A stretch of DNA of 64,000 nucleotides from JBBIMS01 sp964531645 (lineage in GTDB: Bacteria; Acidobacteriota; Aminicenantia; JBFLYD01; JBBIMS01), in the NCBI GenBank assembly GCA_964531645.1, contig CAZHEF010000001.1:1-64000 (forward strand), written 5' to 3'. Below, piece by piece: positions 9,322 to 17,006 of this stretch. The notes under the pieces are model-generated. The model ran no database searches. It saw only the letters and a program-made list of their open reading frames with translations, and was not told the origin of the DNA. A program made the translations under genes and the position numbers. Within the stretch, counting starts at the first letter, position 1. Every line of letters begins with the position of its first letter.

Positions 9322-12300
9322 TTAGAAAATTAACTTTAAATTTATCACTTTGTTTTTCTGGAGAGGAAGTTCAATCTGTTTTCCTGCTCCTTTAATTTTC
9401 TCAACAAGGTTCTCGAGAAAATCAACCTTCCATATTTCTTTTGCTTCAAAGGGAAGATTTATCTTGACAACAGTATCTCTTCCAAATGCTTCGTAAATTC
9501 TTAAGATTGCACCTTTTCCATCCTCGGACATCTTGAAGCCTGAAAGAATTACATTTTTAGGTTCTATGCCAAGGAATGAATATTCGAGAGGAAACTTTCC
9601 GTTATGCTTTCCTTCTTTTAAGGGAATAAGAGGATTGTTATAATCGTGGGCAATTCTTGGGATATCCCCTGCTCTCCAGCAATTTTTGTGAGAGATTAAA
9701 GCGTATTCAATTTCGTGCTCTCCGCGATCAGCTGTTGGATCAGGATCTTTTGGAGAGCGAAGAAGTGAGATTCTCATTCGATTTCCATTGACATCGTAAC
9801 CGTATTTGGAACGGGTGAGAAGGCTGACTCCAAACCCTTCTTCAGTTAAATCAATCCATTTCAGAGCAGGGACTTCATATCTTGCCTTTTCCCAGTCTGT
9901 TTCCCTTGTTGTTGGTCTTTCAATGTAGCCAAAGGGAATTTCAAAAGTCGCTTTTTTATTTTTTACATTTACATCAAAAGCTGTTTTAAGAAGAGTGTGC
10001 TCCTCCCACCAGTCAACTTTTATCCTGAATTCAACTCTTTCAATTCCCTTATAAAGATAGGTATCAAGAACAAAGAAAGAGTTGGGATAACCCTTTGTGG
10101 GCTCAGCATCCAATCTTTTCGCCTTTGATTTTGGATTTAGAAAATCAAAATATGCTCTAACTCCATATCTTACAGGTCCATTTTCAATAACCTCAATTTT
10201 TCTGAAGGTTGGAGACCATTCCTCTCCTGTATAACCTATGTCCCATGCATCCCAGTAGGGAGGTTTGTCTCCAAAAAGCTGGAGGAAATTCCCTTCGCCT
10301 GAAAGAACTTCTTTTGAAAGGATTTTATCACAAATCCTCTTTAAAACTCCCTTTTTCTCATCGAACTCAACCCTGTAAAACTCATTTTCCATTTTATAAT
10401 TCTCTGTCTTTGATTCAGTTTTAAATTCCTTCTCTCCTTTTTTCAGGATGTAAACTTTATAACCTAATGCAGGAACATCTTCAGCAATAAATAAGATAGC
10501 CTTTTTCTTTGTCTCTTCAGGAAGTCCTTCCTTTAAATCTATAATCTGGGATGAAATTTGATTTCCCTTTGTGTCATATATTTTGCAAGAAGATTCCCCT
10601 TCTTTCAACCCAACTTTTACATAATCCTTCCTTTTCCAAGGTGAAGGATTAAACACAACTACGGGCTCTCCATCAAGATTATTTGTATTTATTTTTGAGC
10701 TAATGGATTTCAATGCATTTTTCAACTCTTTCTTTGCAATCTCTTCTGCAATTGCATAATCTTTTTTTGCATCAAAATAAACCTCTCTTATGGAAGAACC
10801 CGGAAGAATGTCATGGAACTGATTGAATAGAACTATCTCCCAGGCTTTTTTCAAAGATTCCTGATTATAGTTACCACCGTGAAGTTTTGAAATAAAGGAG
10901 AATTTCTCAGCATTGGCAAGGAGATTCTCTGAATATCTGTTATGTCTTTTTATGTCTGCCTGTGTTGTATATGTTCCCCTGTGATATTCGAGGTAAAGTT
11001 CATCCTTCCATACAGGAAGATTTCTCAGATCCTGCTTTAAAAGGAAATTATCAATGTAATTTTTTGCGGTTGAGAATTTTATCCTTGGAAATATTGGAAG
11101 ATTCCTCAATCTTTCAATGACTTTCAACATCTCCTCTGATGGACCTCCTCCATGATCTCCGACTCCGTAAAGGACGAGCATGTTGCGGAAACCAGTGTTC
11201 GCCTCAAACTGCCTCAACTGGTCAATAAGTCTGAATGGGTCTTTAAAATCGTAAACATAGGAAAATGGAAAATATGTGAGGATTTTTGAGCCATCTGGCC
11301 CCTCCCACCAGAAAACTCTGTAAGGAAAGACATTTGTGTCATTCCAGGAAATCTTCTGAGTAATAAAAGCATAAATCCCTGCATTCTGATAAATCTGAGG
11401 CATATTCCAGTTGTAACCAAAGGAGTCCGGATTCCAGCCGATTTTAACATCAACACCCAATTTCTCCTGGAAATATTTTTTTCCAAATAGAAGGTGCCTT
11501 GCCCATGACTCTCCATTAATCAGGTTGCAATCGGGTTCTATAACCATTCCACCAGCAATTTCCCAGTTCCCCTTTTGCACTCCTTCTTTTATTTTGTTGA
11601 AAGTTTCAGGATAAAGTTCCTCCATCCATTTGTAATAATAAGAAGAGCTCTGGGAAAAAGTAAAGTCAGGGTATTTTTTCATTAGTTCAAATGCATTTTC
11701 AAAGGTATTCTTACAGACTTCTATTGTTTCAGCTTTTCTCCAGAGCCATGCTGCGTCAATATGCGTATTTCCGACAAGTTCAATAGTGAATTCTTTAACA
11801 AAATCAGAAACTGGTTTGACTTTCTTGAGGAAAGTGTTAAAAGAAGAGAAAAATTTTTGATGCTCACCCTTCTCGAGGGAGGAGGTATCTAAAATTGATG
11901 ATGAGGCGTCAAGAATTTTTTGTAGTTTCATTTTTCTTTCCTTAGAAACCCTGGAGTTGTCAATTTTCGGGTCATAGGTTATCCATGCAATTTTTTGATA
12001 TGTATCAAAACTGAGCAATTTTTTTGCAGTCCTTAAACTGAGTAAAAGGTCATCAATTTTCTCAACTATATCCTTTGCCTCTTCGATCTCAAGGGATGCA
12101 TTTAGAAGTCTTAAAGGACCACCATAATTTGTTCCTTTTACAAAAATTACAAATTCCTCTCCCACTCTTGCAGACTCCGTCAGAACATATCTTCCGCTCC
12201 ACTCGAACCTTCCCATACCTCTTCCATTTATCCAGATTTCTCCCGCATCATCAACAGTAATATTCAGAAATAATTTCTTCCCTTCAATTCCGAAGCCAAG

Positions 12301-12567
12301 ATACTTTTCAGGAAGCCTCAACTTACCCCTCAGCCAGACAAAATCACCATCAAGATTATCTCCAAATTTGCAAAGTTTCCAGCCTGAAAAATCAGAAATT
12401 TTAGAGGGCTCATCTATCTTTTCCTTTGTGAAAATCCAATCGTTTACACTGAAATCCCTGATCGACTGAATCCTTTCAATAAAAGAATCAACATCCTCAC
12501 CCATTAAAGAAAGATTAAAAAATAAAACCAGAAAAACGAGAGATGATAATATTACAGAGTTTTTCAT
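9322..12567 (-). CDS. Secreted alpha-mannosidase, glycoside hydrolase family 38
   Basis: 1081 aa from the ATG at 12567, preceded by AAAGGAGG; upstream in-frame ATGs overlap that site. A signal peptide covers about 1-23. An N-terminal beta-domain (about 40-165) precedes the GH38 barrel. Zinc ligands His269 and Asp271 (GNTHIDAAW) and the catalytic nucleophile Asp381 (GWNPDSFGYNW) are present, followed by the middle helical bundle (YHRGTYTTQ) and C-terminal beta-sandwich domains. GH38 enzymes remove alpha-linked mannose from N-glycan-like chains. It is the first gene of the operon after promoter 12595-12623. Pairing with five hydrolases suggests stepwise breakdown of glycoproteins. Confidence 0.93.
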   Translation of the reverse strand: MKNSVILSSLVFLVLFFNLSLMGEDVDSFIERIQSIRDFSVNDWIFTKEKIDEPSKISDFSGWKLCKFGDNLDGDFVWLRGKLRLPEKYLGFGIEGKKLFLNITVDDAGEIWINGRGMGRFEWSGRYVLTESARVGEEFVIFVKGTNYGGPLRLLNASLEIEEAKDIVEKIDDLLLSLRTAKKLLSFDTYQKIAWITYDPKIDNSRVSKERKMKLQKILDASSSILDTSSLEKGEHQKFFSSFNTFLKKVKPVSDFVKEFTIELVGNTHIDAAWLWRKAETIEVCKNTFENAFELMKKYPDFTFSQSSSYYYKWMEELYPETFNKIKEGVQKGNWEIAGGMVIEPDCNLINGESWARHLLFGKKYFQEKLGVDVKIGWNPDSFGYNWNMPQIYQNAGIYAFITQKISWNDTNVFPYRVFWWEGPDGSKILTYFPFSYVYDFKDPFRLIDQLRQFEANTGFRNMLVLYGVGDHGGGPSEEMLKVIERLRNLPIFPRIKFSTAKNYIDNFLLKQDLRNLPVWKDELYLEYHRGTYTTQADIKRHNRYSENLLANAEKFSFISKLHGGNYNQESLKKAWEIVLFNQFHDILPGSSIREVYFDAKKDYAIAEEIAKKELKNALKSISSKINTNNLDGEPVVVFNPSPWKRKDYVKVGLKEGESSCKIYDTKGNQISSQIIDLKEGLPEETKKKAILFIAEDVPALGYKVYILKKGEKEFKTESKTENYKMENEFYRVEFDEKKGVLKRICDKILSKEVLSGEGNFLQLFGDKPPYWDAWDIGYTGEEWSPTFRKIEVIENGPVRYGVRAYFDFLNPKSKAKRLDAEPTKGYPNSFFVLDTYLYKGIERVEFRIKVDWWEEHTLLKTAFDVNVKNKKATFEIPFGYIERPTTRETDWEKARYEVPALKWIDLTEEGFGVSLLTRSKYGYDVNGNRMRISLLRSPKDPDPTADRGEHEIEYALISHKNCWRAGDIPRIAHDYNNPLIPLKEGKHNGKFPLEYSFLGIEPKNVILSGFKMSEDGKGAILRIYEAFGRDTVVKINLPFEAKEIWKVDFLENLVEKIKGAGKQIELPLQKNKVINLKLIF

Positions 12568-12594
12568 TTCTCCTCCTTTCATCATTTCTCTTCA

Positions 12595-12623
12595 ATTTTA
12601 AAATTGGATGTTATTCTTGTCAA
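12595..12623 (-). promoter_or_regulatory. Promoter of the secreted-hydrolase operon
   Basis: Minus strand: -35 TTGACA (12623-12618), 17-base spacer, -10 TAAAAT (12600-12595). Transcription would begin near 12588, leaving a 5' UTR of about 20 bases that contains the AAAGGAGG site of the mannosidase. No other comparably strong promoter was seen between the six genes, which supports one transcript. Confidence 0.65.
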
Positions 12624-12715
12624 AGGAATTAATTTCGAAGATTTATTTCAAAAATTAAGAGAGAATCACAGGTAAATTTTATTTGGGGAAGTTGAGACTC
12701 TCTATTATTTTTTAC

Positions 12716-13241
12716 TTATTTACAATCTCCAGAGAACCCAAAAACCACATCTGCGTCAACTATTAGGTGATTTTCTTCGCTTTTTAACTCCTTTGTTCTG
12801 TAAATATATTTACCCATAAATATTGAGTTTTCATCGGGAAATTTTGCCTCAGCAAAAACAGAACCAACTCTTATTTCAGCAGGAATTTGAGGGTTAAGTT
12901 TTATGACCCCTGAGCCAAAAACTGTATTCACATAGACTTTAACATTGCCCTTCTCAAGGGATGCTTTGTTAAGGTCAATTTCACCCCTTCCGAATACAAC
13001 ATTGTATTTTTCATGGGATTTTCCCTCAACTCCCTTTCCTCAAAAACTATTGTTCTCGGAGATCTTTTCCAGCAAACTCCTCCTGCTAGAATGCTTATAC
13101 CCAGATAAATAAAGAAGAAAGCAATTAGAAGCTGAAAAAATGGAATGTTAATCTTGAGCAAACTTTTGAGGATTATTGATATTCCAAGTAGAATAAGATC
13201 GCTCCCCAAAAAACACCGCTGAAAATAAAACAGGTTCTCAT
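12716..13241 (-). pseudogene. Broken LiaF/DUF5668-like membrane protein gene (two frameshifts)
   Basis: An ATG at 13241 follows GAGGAG and opens MRTCFIFSGVFWGAI; the frame then must shift near 13200 to continue as LILLGISIILKSLL (membrane segments) and shift again near 13018 to continue as EKYNVVFGRGEIDL and on to the stop at 12716. With both corrections the product has the usual arrangement: short transmembrane helices, then a LiaF C-terminal beta-domain with repeated (V/N)xVFGxGxIxL units. LiaF-type proteins sense envelope stress. Each break is consistent with loss of one base in a short homopolymer (A5 to A4, CC to C), so either decay or sequencing error is possible. Confidence 0.7.
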
Positions 13242-13703
13242 TTTTTCTCCTCTCTATAAATTAAAAAATAAAATTTTCAGATGTAGTTAAGAATTTGTCT
13301 CAGAATTCTTTATGAACAATGGCTCGAGTATTGTCAAGAAAAAAAATGTTTATTGGCAAAAATTATCGATTTCTCTATTTTAATTTTTGGAATCTACCTT
13401 TTTGTCTCTTAAGAAAAGCATCCTTTTTCTCGGGTGCAAAGTTTAGAAAATTTTTCTTATTTTCAAATAGTGCCATTTTATCTATAAAGAATTTGTAAAT
13501 CAGAATTTTGGAAGGCTTAGGTTCTCATAGTGTAGACTTAATTGATTTTTTTCTTAACAACATATAAAATTGAAAATCTATGCGATTGTGGTCAAAAAAA
13601 TTTATAGTTAGTTTGATATATGTATCAATCTTTCTTACCTCCTGCATCTGTCCCTCCTTATAAATTAGCAGTTTTCAAATTCACTTCAATAAGGAGGGAT
13701 GTT
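13242..13703. other. 462-base intergenic region with palindrome and leader hairpin
   Basis: AT-rich and without a credible gene. Two structures stand out. At 13613-13628 is a perfect palindrome with arms TTGATA/TATCAA around TATG, a possible operator. At 13651-13699 is the leader hairpin annotated separately. The remainder shows no recognisable RNA gene or repeat. Confidence 0.6.
13651..13699 (+). promoter_or_regulatory. Leader hairpin sequestering the ribosome-binding site
   Basis: Arm TCCCTCCTTAT (13651-13661) is perfectly complementary to ATAAGGAGGGA (13689-13699), which contains the entire Shine-Dalgarno sequence of the gene starting at 13704. The stem is 11 Watson-Crick pairs, extendable by two G-U pairs, with a 27-base loop. 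A second anti-SD string (ACCTCC, 13637-13642) lies just upstream and could compete. This geometry would keep translation off until something opens the stem. No known riboswitch class was recognised. Confidence 0.6.
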
Positions 13704-14678
13704 ATGGATATAAAAGAAAATATAACGGAAGCAGTCGGTAACACTCCTATTGTTTATTTGTCAAAGATGAGCAAAATAATATCATCAAAAATTTTTGCCA
13801 AATTGGAATTTTTTAGCCCTGGAGGAAGTATAAAGGACAGGATGGTTTTTTATACTTTGAAAAAAGCAGAAGAAATGGGGGTTCTGAAACCCAGTAGCAC
13901 TATTGTTGAGGCAACATCAGGAAATACAGGCTCTGCAGTTGCTATTTATTCTGCTTTCAAAGGTTATAAAGCTATATTTACTGTAAGTGATAAAGTTGGA
14001 AAGGAAAAAATAGATTTTTTGAAGGCTTTTGGAGCGGAGGTCATTGTATGCCCATCATCCGTTCCTCCCGATTCTCCATTGAGTCCAATAAATCAGGCAA
14101 AAAAAATATGTTCTGAAATCCCGGACTCCTTCTTTCTCAACCAGCATGGAAATCCCCTCAATCCTTCTGCTCACTATTTTAACACGGGCCCTGAAATATG
14201 GACCCAAATGGATGGTAAGATAGATATATTCGTTGCTGGAATTGGGACTGGTGGAACAATTTCAGGAGTGGGGAGATTCTTGAAGGAAAAGAATCTGGGA
14301 ATAAAAGTAATTGGCGTTGACCCTTTTGGCTCAATTTACTATGAATACTTTAAAAAAGGTAAAATAGGAAAGTTCAAAGATTATCATGTTGAGGGAATCG
14401 GACAGAATGAAATTTGTGAGACAGTTGATTTTTCTGTGATTGACGATATTATTCAGGTTAAGGACAGGGACGCATTTTTTATGGCGAGAAAGCTTGCGAG
14501 AGAAGAGGGGATATTTGCTGGAGGTTCATCAGGAGCAGTTTTGTGGGCTTCGGTCGAGATCGGTAAGATGGAAAAAGGGAAAAACATTGTTATTATATTT
14601 CCTGATTCTGGCTTTAAATATCTGGGTAAGATATATAACGAACTCTGGCTGAAAGAGAATAATTTAATGGAAGAGTGA
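13704..14678 (+). CDS. PLP-dependent cystathionine beta-synthase / cysteine synthase family enzyme
   Basis: 324 aa from the ATG at 13704 (AAGGAGGG four bases upstream); a longer in-frame reading to 13620 lies in the leader hairpin and is unlikely. PLP lysine is Lys44 in GGSIKDR, the substrate loop is EATSGNTGSA, and the phosphate-binding loop is GIGTGGTISG. The segments DSPLSPINQA, GNPLNPSAHYFNTGPEIW, VDPFGSIYYEY and GGSSGA are closer to catalytic cores of cystathionine beta-synthase than to CysK. No regulatory CBS domains follow. The likely reaction is beta-replacement on serine or O-acylserine to give cystathionine or cysteine. It is monocistronic and probably controlled by its leader. Confidence 0.88.
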   Translation: MDIKENITEAVGNTPIVYLSKMSKIISSKIFAKLEFFSPGGSIKDRMVFYTLKKAEEMGVLKPSSTIVEATSGNTGSAVAIYSAFKGYKAIFTVSDKVGKEKIDFLKAFGAEVIVCPSSVPPDSPLSPINQAKKICSEIPDSFFLNQHGNPLNPSAHYFNTGPEIWTQMDGKIDIFVAGIGTGGTISGVGRFLKEKNLGIKVIGVDPFGSIYYEYFKKGKIGKFKDYHVEGIGQNEICETVDFSVIDDIIQVKDRDAFFMARKLAREEGIFAGGSSGAVLWASVEIGKMEKGKNIVIIFPDSGFKYLGKIYNELWLKENNLMEE

Positions 14679-14898
14679 ATTGAGAATAAAATTTTTAAGG
14701 GTAGATTGAAGAGTTGCAGGGATTCAATAAAGATGTGCCATGTAAAAAGATGTAAGTAAAGCTAAAATTGTTCCGACTCTTCACTAATATCGAAAAAATA
14801 TTTTGGCAAGATTCTTATATTTAAATTAATTCAATATTGGCAAGAGAACTGTATTGCAACATATTCTAACAATTAATTTTGCAAGCAAAATTAGAAAG

Positions 14899-14927
14899 TT
14901 GAATCCCACCTTTTTGTTTGATATTAT
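14899..14927 (+). promoter_or_regulatory. Candidate promoter of glmM, near-leaderless
   Basis: -35 TTGAAT (14899-14904), 17-base spacer, -10 TATTAT (14922-14927). The glmM ATG lies 13 bases beyond the -10 box, so the 5' UTR would be about seven bases and there is no Shine-Dalgarno sequence. Confidence 0.5.
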
Positions 14928-14940
14928 ACTTTATTCATCC

Positions 14941-16278
14941 ATGCCAAGATATTTTGGAACAGACGGAATAAGAGGAAGACCAGGGGAGTTCCCCTTGGAT
15001 CCGTCTTCACTTTACTGGATTGGTTATACTTTGAGCCAGCTCCTTGGAAGTTTCTTCGACAATGTGAGAATCATTGTTGGAAGAGACACAAGGGAGTCAT
15101 CACCTTTTATGGAAAAAACTCTCTGTTCTGGAATAAAGGACGGAGGAGGAGAACCTTTTCTAACAGGTGTTATTCCAACATCAGCCCTCTCTTTTCTTAT
15201 AAGGAAATTTGGCTCCGCGGGAGGAATATCAATCTCTGCCTCCCACAATCCTTCTGAAGAAAACGGAATAAAGATATTTGATTGGAATGGCGTAAAGCTT
15301 GAAGAGAGAATAGAAGAGGAGATTGAAAATGAAATAATTAAAAAGGAGAAGGTCACAGCCAAAATTTTCGATTCCTTTGAACTGGATTATTCGTTACAAA
15401 AAGCTTACTTAAATTTTCTAAAATCCCATATTAACTTCCCTGTTCCAAAAAAATTCAGAGTTGTTGTTGATTGTTCCAATGGTTCAGCCTCATCCATAGC
15501 TCCTTTTCTTTTTGAAGAAATTGGACTTGAAGTTATACCAATTCACTCAGAGCCTGATGGAAAAAACATTAATCTAAACTGTGGCTCTACCCATCCTGAT
15601 ACTCTATCCAAGGCTGTAAAAGAAAACTCTGCTGATTTTGGAGTTGCATACGATGGAGACGCAGACAGGGCAATCTGGAGCGATGAAAAGGGGAATATTC
15701 TCGATGGCGACCACACTCTTTATCTGATGGGAAAATTTATGAAGGAAAAAGGAGAACTCGCATCGGATTCAATAGTTGCAACAGTAATGAGTAACCTCGG
15801 ACTTGAAATTGCTCTTAAGAGAGAAGGTTTAAATCTTGTTCGAACATTTGTTGGTGATAAGAATGTTTACAAAGAAATGGTTAGAATTGGGGCAAATCTT
15901 GGCGGGGAGCAATCCGGACATACAATATTTCTCAACTCCCTTCCGACTGGAGATGGGATTCTTACAACAATAATGCTTCTAAATTATATATTTGCCAAGG
16001 AAAAGTCATTATCTGAGCTGAGTCAGGGGATAGAGCTTTTCCCTCAGGTAATAAAAAATGTAAAGGTAAGGGAAAAGATTCCATTTTCTGAAATTCCTGA
16101 ACTTTCAAAAGCAATTGAAAATGCGAAAAACAAATTGGGAAGTGAAGGGAGGGTTTTTGTGCGATATTCTGGAACAGAGCTAAAAATGAGGATAATGGTT
16201 GAGGGGAAAGAGGAGAAGGAAATATTAAAAATGGCTGAAGAGTTTGCTGAAATAGTCAAAAGGCATATAGGAGGTTGA
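14941..16278 (+). CDS. glmM: Phosphoglucosamine mutase
   Basis: 445 aa from the ATG at 14941, where the family's N terminus (PRYFGTDGIRG) begins and the length matches the family; a longer in-frame reading exists but overlaps the promoter. Converts glucosamine-6-phosphate to glucosamine-1-phosphate for UDP-GlcNAc, feeding peptidoglycan and LPS. Phosphoserine is Ser101 in SASHNP, the magnesium loop is DGDADRA, and the substrate-phosphate loop is RYSGTE near the C terminus. The gene overlaps the pdxJ ribosome site and is translationally linked with it. No ribosome site precedes the start. Confidence 0.95.
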   Translation: MPRYFGTDGIRGRPGEFPLDPSSLYWIGYTLSQLLGSFFDNVRIIVGRDTRESSPFMEKTLCSGIKDGGGEPFLTGVIPTSALSFLIRKFGSAGGISISASHNPSEENGIKIFDWNGVKLEERIEEEIENEIIKKEKVTAKIFDSFELDYSLQKAYLNFLKSHINFPVPKKFRVVVDCSNGSASSIAPFLFEEIGLEVIPIHSEPDGKNINLNCGSTHPDTLSKAVKENSADFGVAYDGDADRAIWSDEKGNILDGDHTLYLMGKFMKEKGELASDSIVATVMSNLGLEIALKREGLNLVRTFVGDKNVYKEMVRIGANLGGEQSGHTIFLNSLPTGDGILTTIMLLNYIFAKEKSLSELSQGIELFPQVIKNVKVREKIPFSEIPELSKAIENAKNKLGSEGRVFVRYSGTELKMRIMVEGKEEKEILKMAEEFAEIVKRHIGG

Positions 16279-16280
16279 AA

Positions 16281-17006
16281 ATGAAACTATCTGTAAATAT
16301 TGACCATTCAGCAACTTTGAGGCAGGCAAGAAGGGCTCAAGAGCCAGATCCTGTCCAGGTTGCTTTAATAGCGGAGATGGCTGGAGCATCAGGAATAATA
16401 GTTCATTTGAGAGGGGATAGGAGACATATTCAGGAGAGGGATCTTGAAATTTTAAGGAAAATAGTTAAAACGAAGCTAAATCTTGAAATGGCTTCAACGC
16501 AGGAAATGGTTAGAATAGCTTTGAATTATAAGCCCGATGTCTCGACACTTGTTCCTGAGAGGATGGAGGAGGTAACCACAGAGGGTGGTCTTGATGTTAT
16601 AACCCATTTTGACCATTTAAAGACAGTTGTAAACCAGTTGAAGACAGGAGAAATTGAGGTGTCGATATTTGTTGACCCTGATGAGGAGCAGATAAAAGCC
16701 TGCCATAGGCTCGGTGTTCCAATAATTGAGATAAACACTGGAAAATATGCGGATGCAAAAATTAACCAGAGAAATGAAGAACTTTCGAAAATAGAAAGAT
16801 CCGCAAAACTGGCAAAGAAATTGGGATTAAAAATTGCAGCTGGACATGGTTTAGATTACAGAAATGTTGTTCCAATAATAAAAATACCTGAGATTGAGGA
16901 ACTAAGTATTGGATTCAGCATAATGGCAAGGGCTTTATATGTTGGCGTTCAAAGAGCTGTTAAAGAAATGCTGGAGCTCATAAGAAATTACAGGCAGACC
17001 TTTTGA
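16281..17006 (+). CDS. pdxJ: Pyridoxine 5'-phosphate synthase
   Basis: 241 aa from the ATG at 16281, with AGGAGG six bases upstream; an in-frame TTG at 16275 is rejected. PdxJ joins 1-deoxyxylulose-5-phosphate and aminoacetone phosphate to form PNP in the DXP-dependent vitamin B6 route. The signature VNIDHSATLRQARR opens the TIM barrel and HLRGDRRHIQERD, ItHFDHL-like and AGHGLDYRN follow. It lies directly after glmM and overlaps the next gene by four bases (TTGA). Confidence 0.96.
   Translation: MKLSVNIDHSATLRQARRAQEPDPVQVALIAEMAGASGIIVHLRGDRRHIQERDLEILRKIVKTKLNLEMASTQEMVRIALNYKPDVSTLVPERMEEVTTEGGLDVITHFDHLKTVVNQLKTGEIEVSIFVDPDEEQIKACHRLGVPIIEINTGKYADAKINQRNEELSKIERSAKLAKKLGLKIAAGHGLDYRNVVPIIKIPEIEELSIGFSIMARALYVGVQRAVKEMLELIRNYRQTF

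Noticed and set aside
12655..12705. Terminator downstream of the LiaF-like gene
   Set aside because: AGAGAG/CTCTCT arms are short with mismatches and a long loop; not reported as a feature.
13242..13650. SAM, cobalamin or T-box element upstream of the CBS-like gene
   Set aside because: No conserved core of those elements (for example a T-box sequence or B12 box) could be seen; only the anti-SD hairpin is supported.
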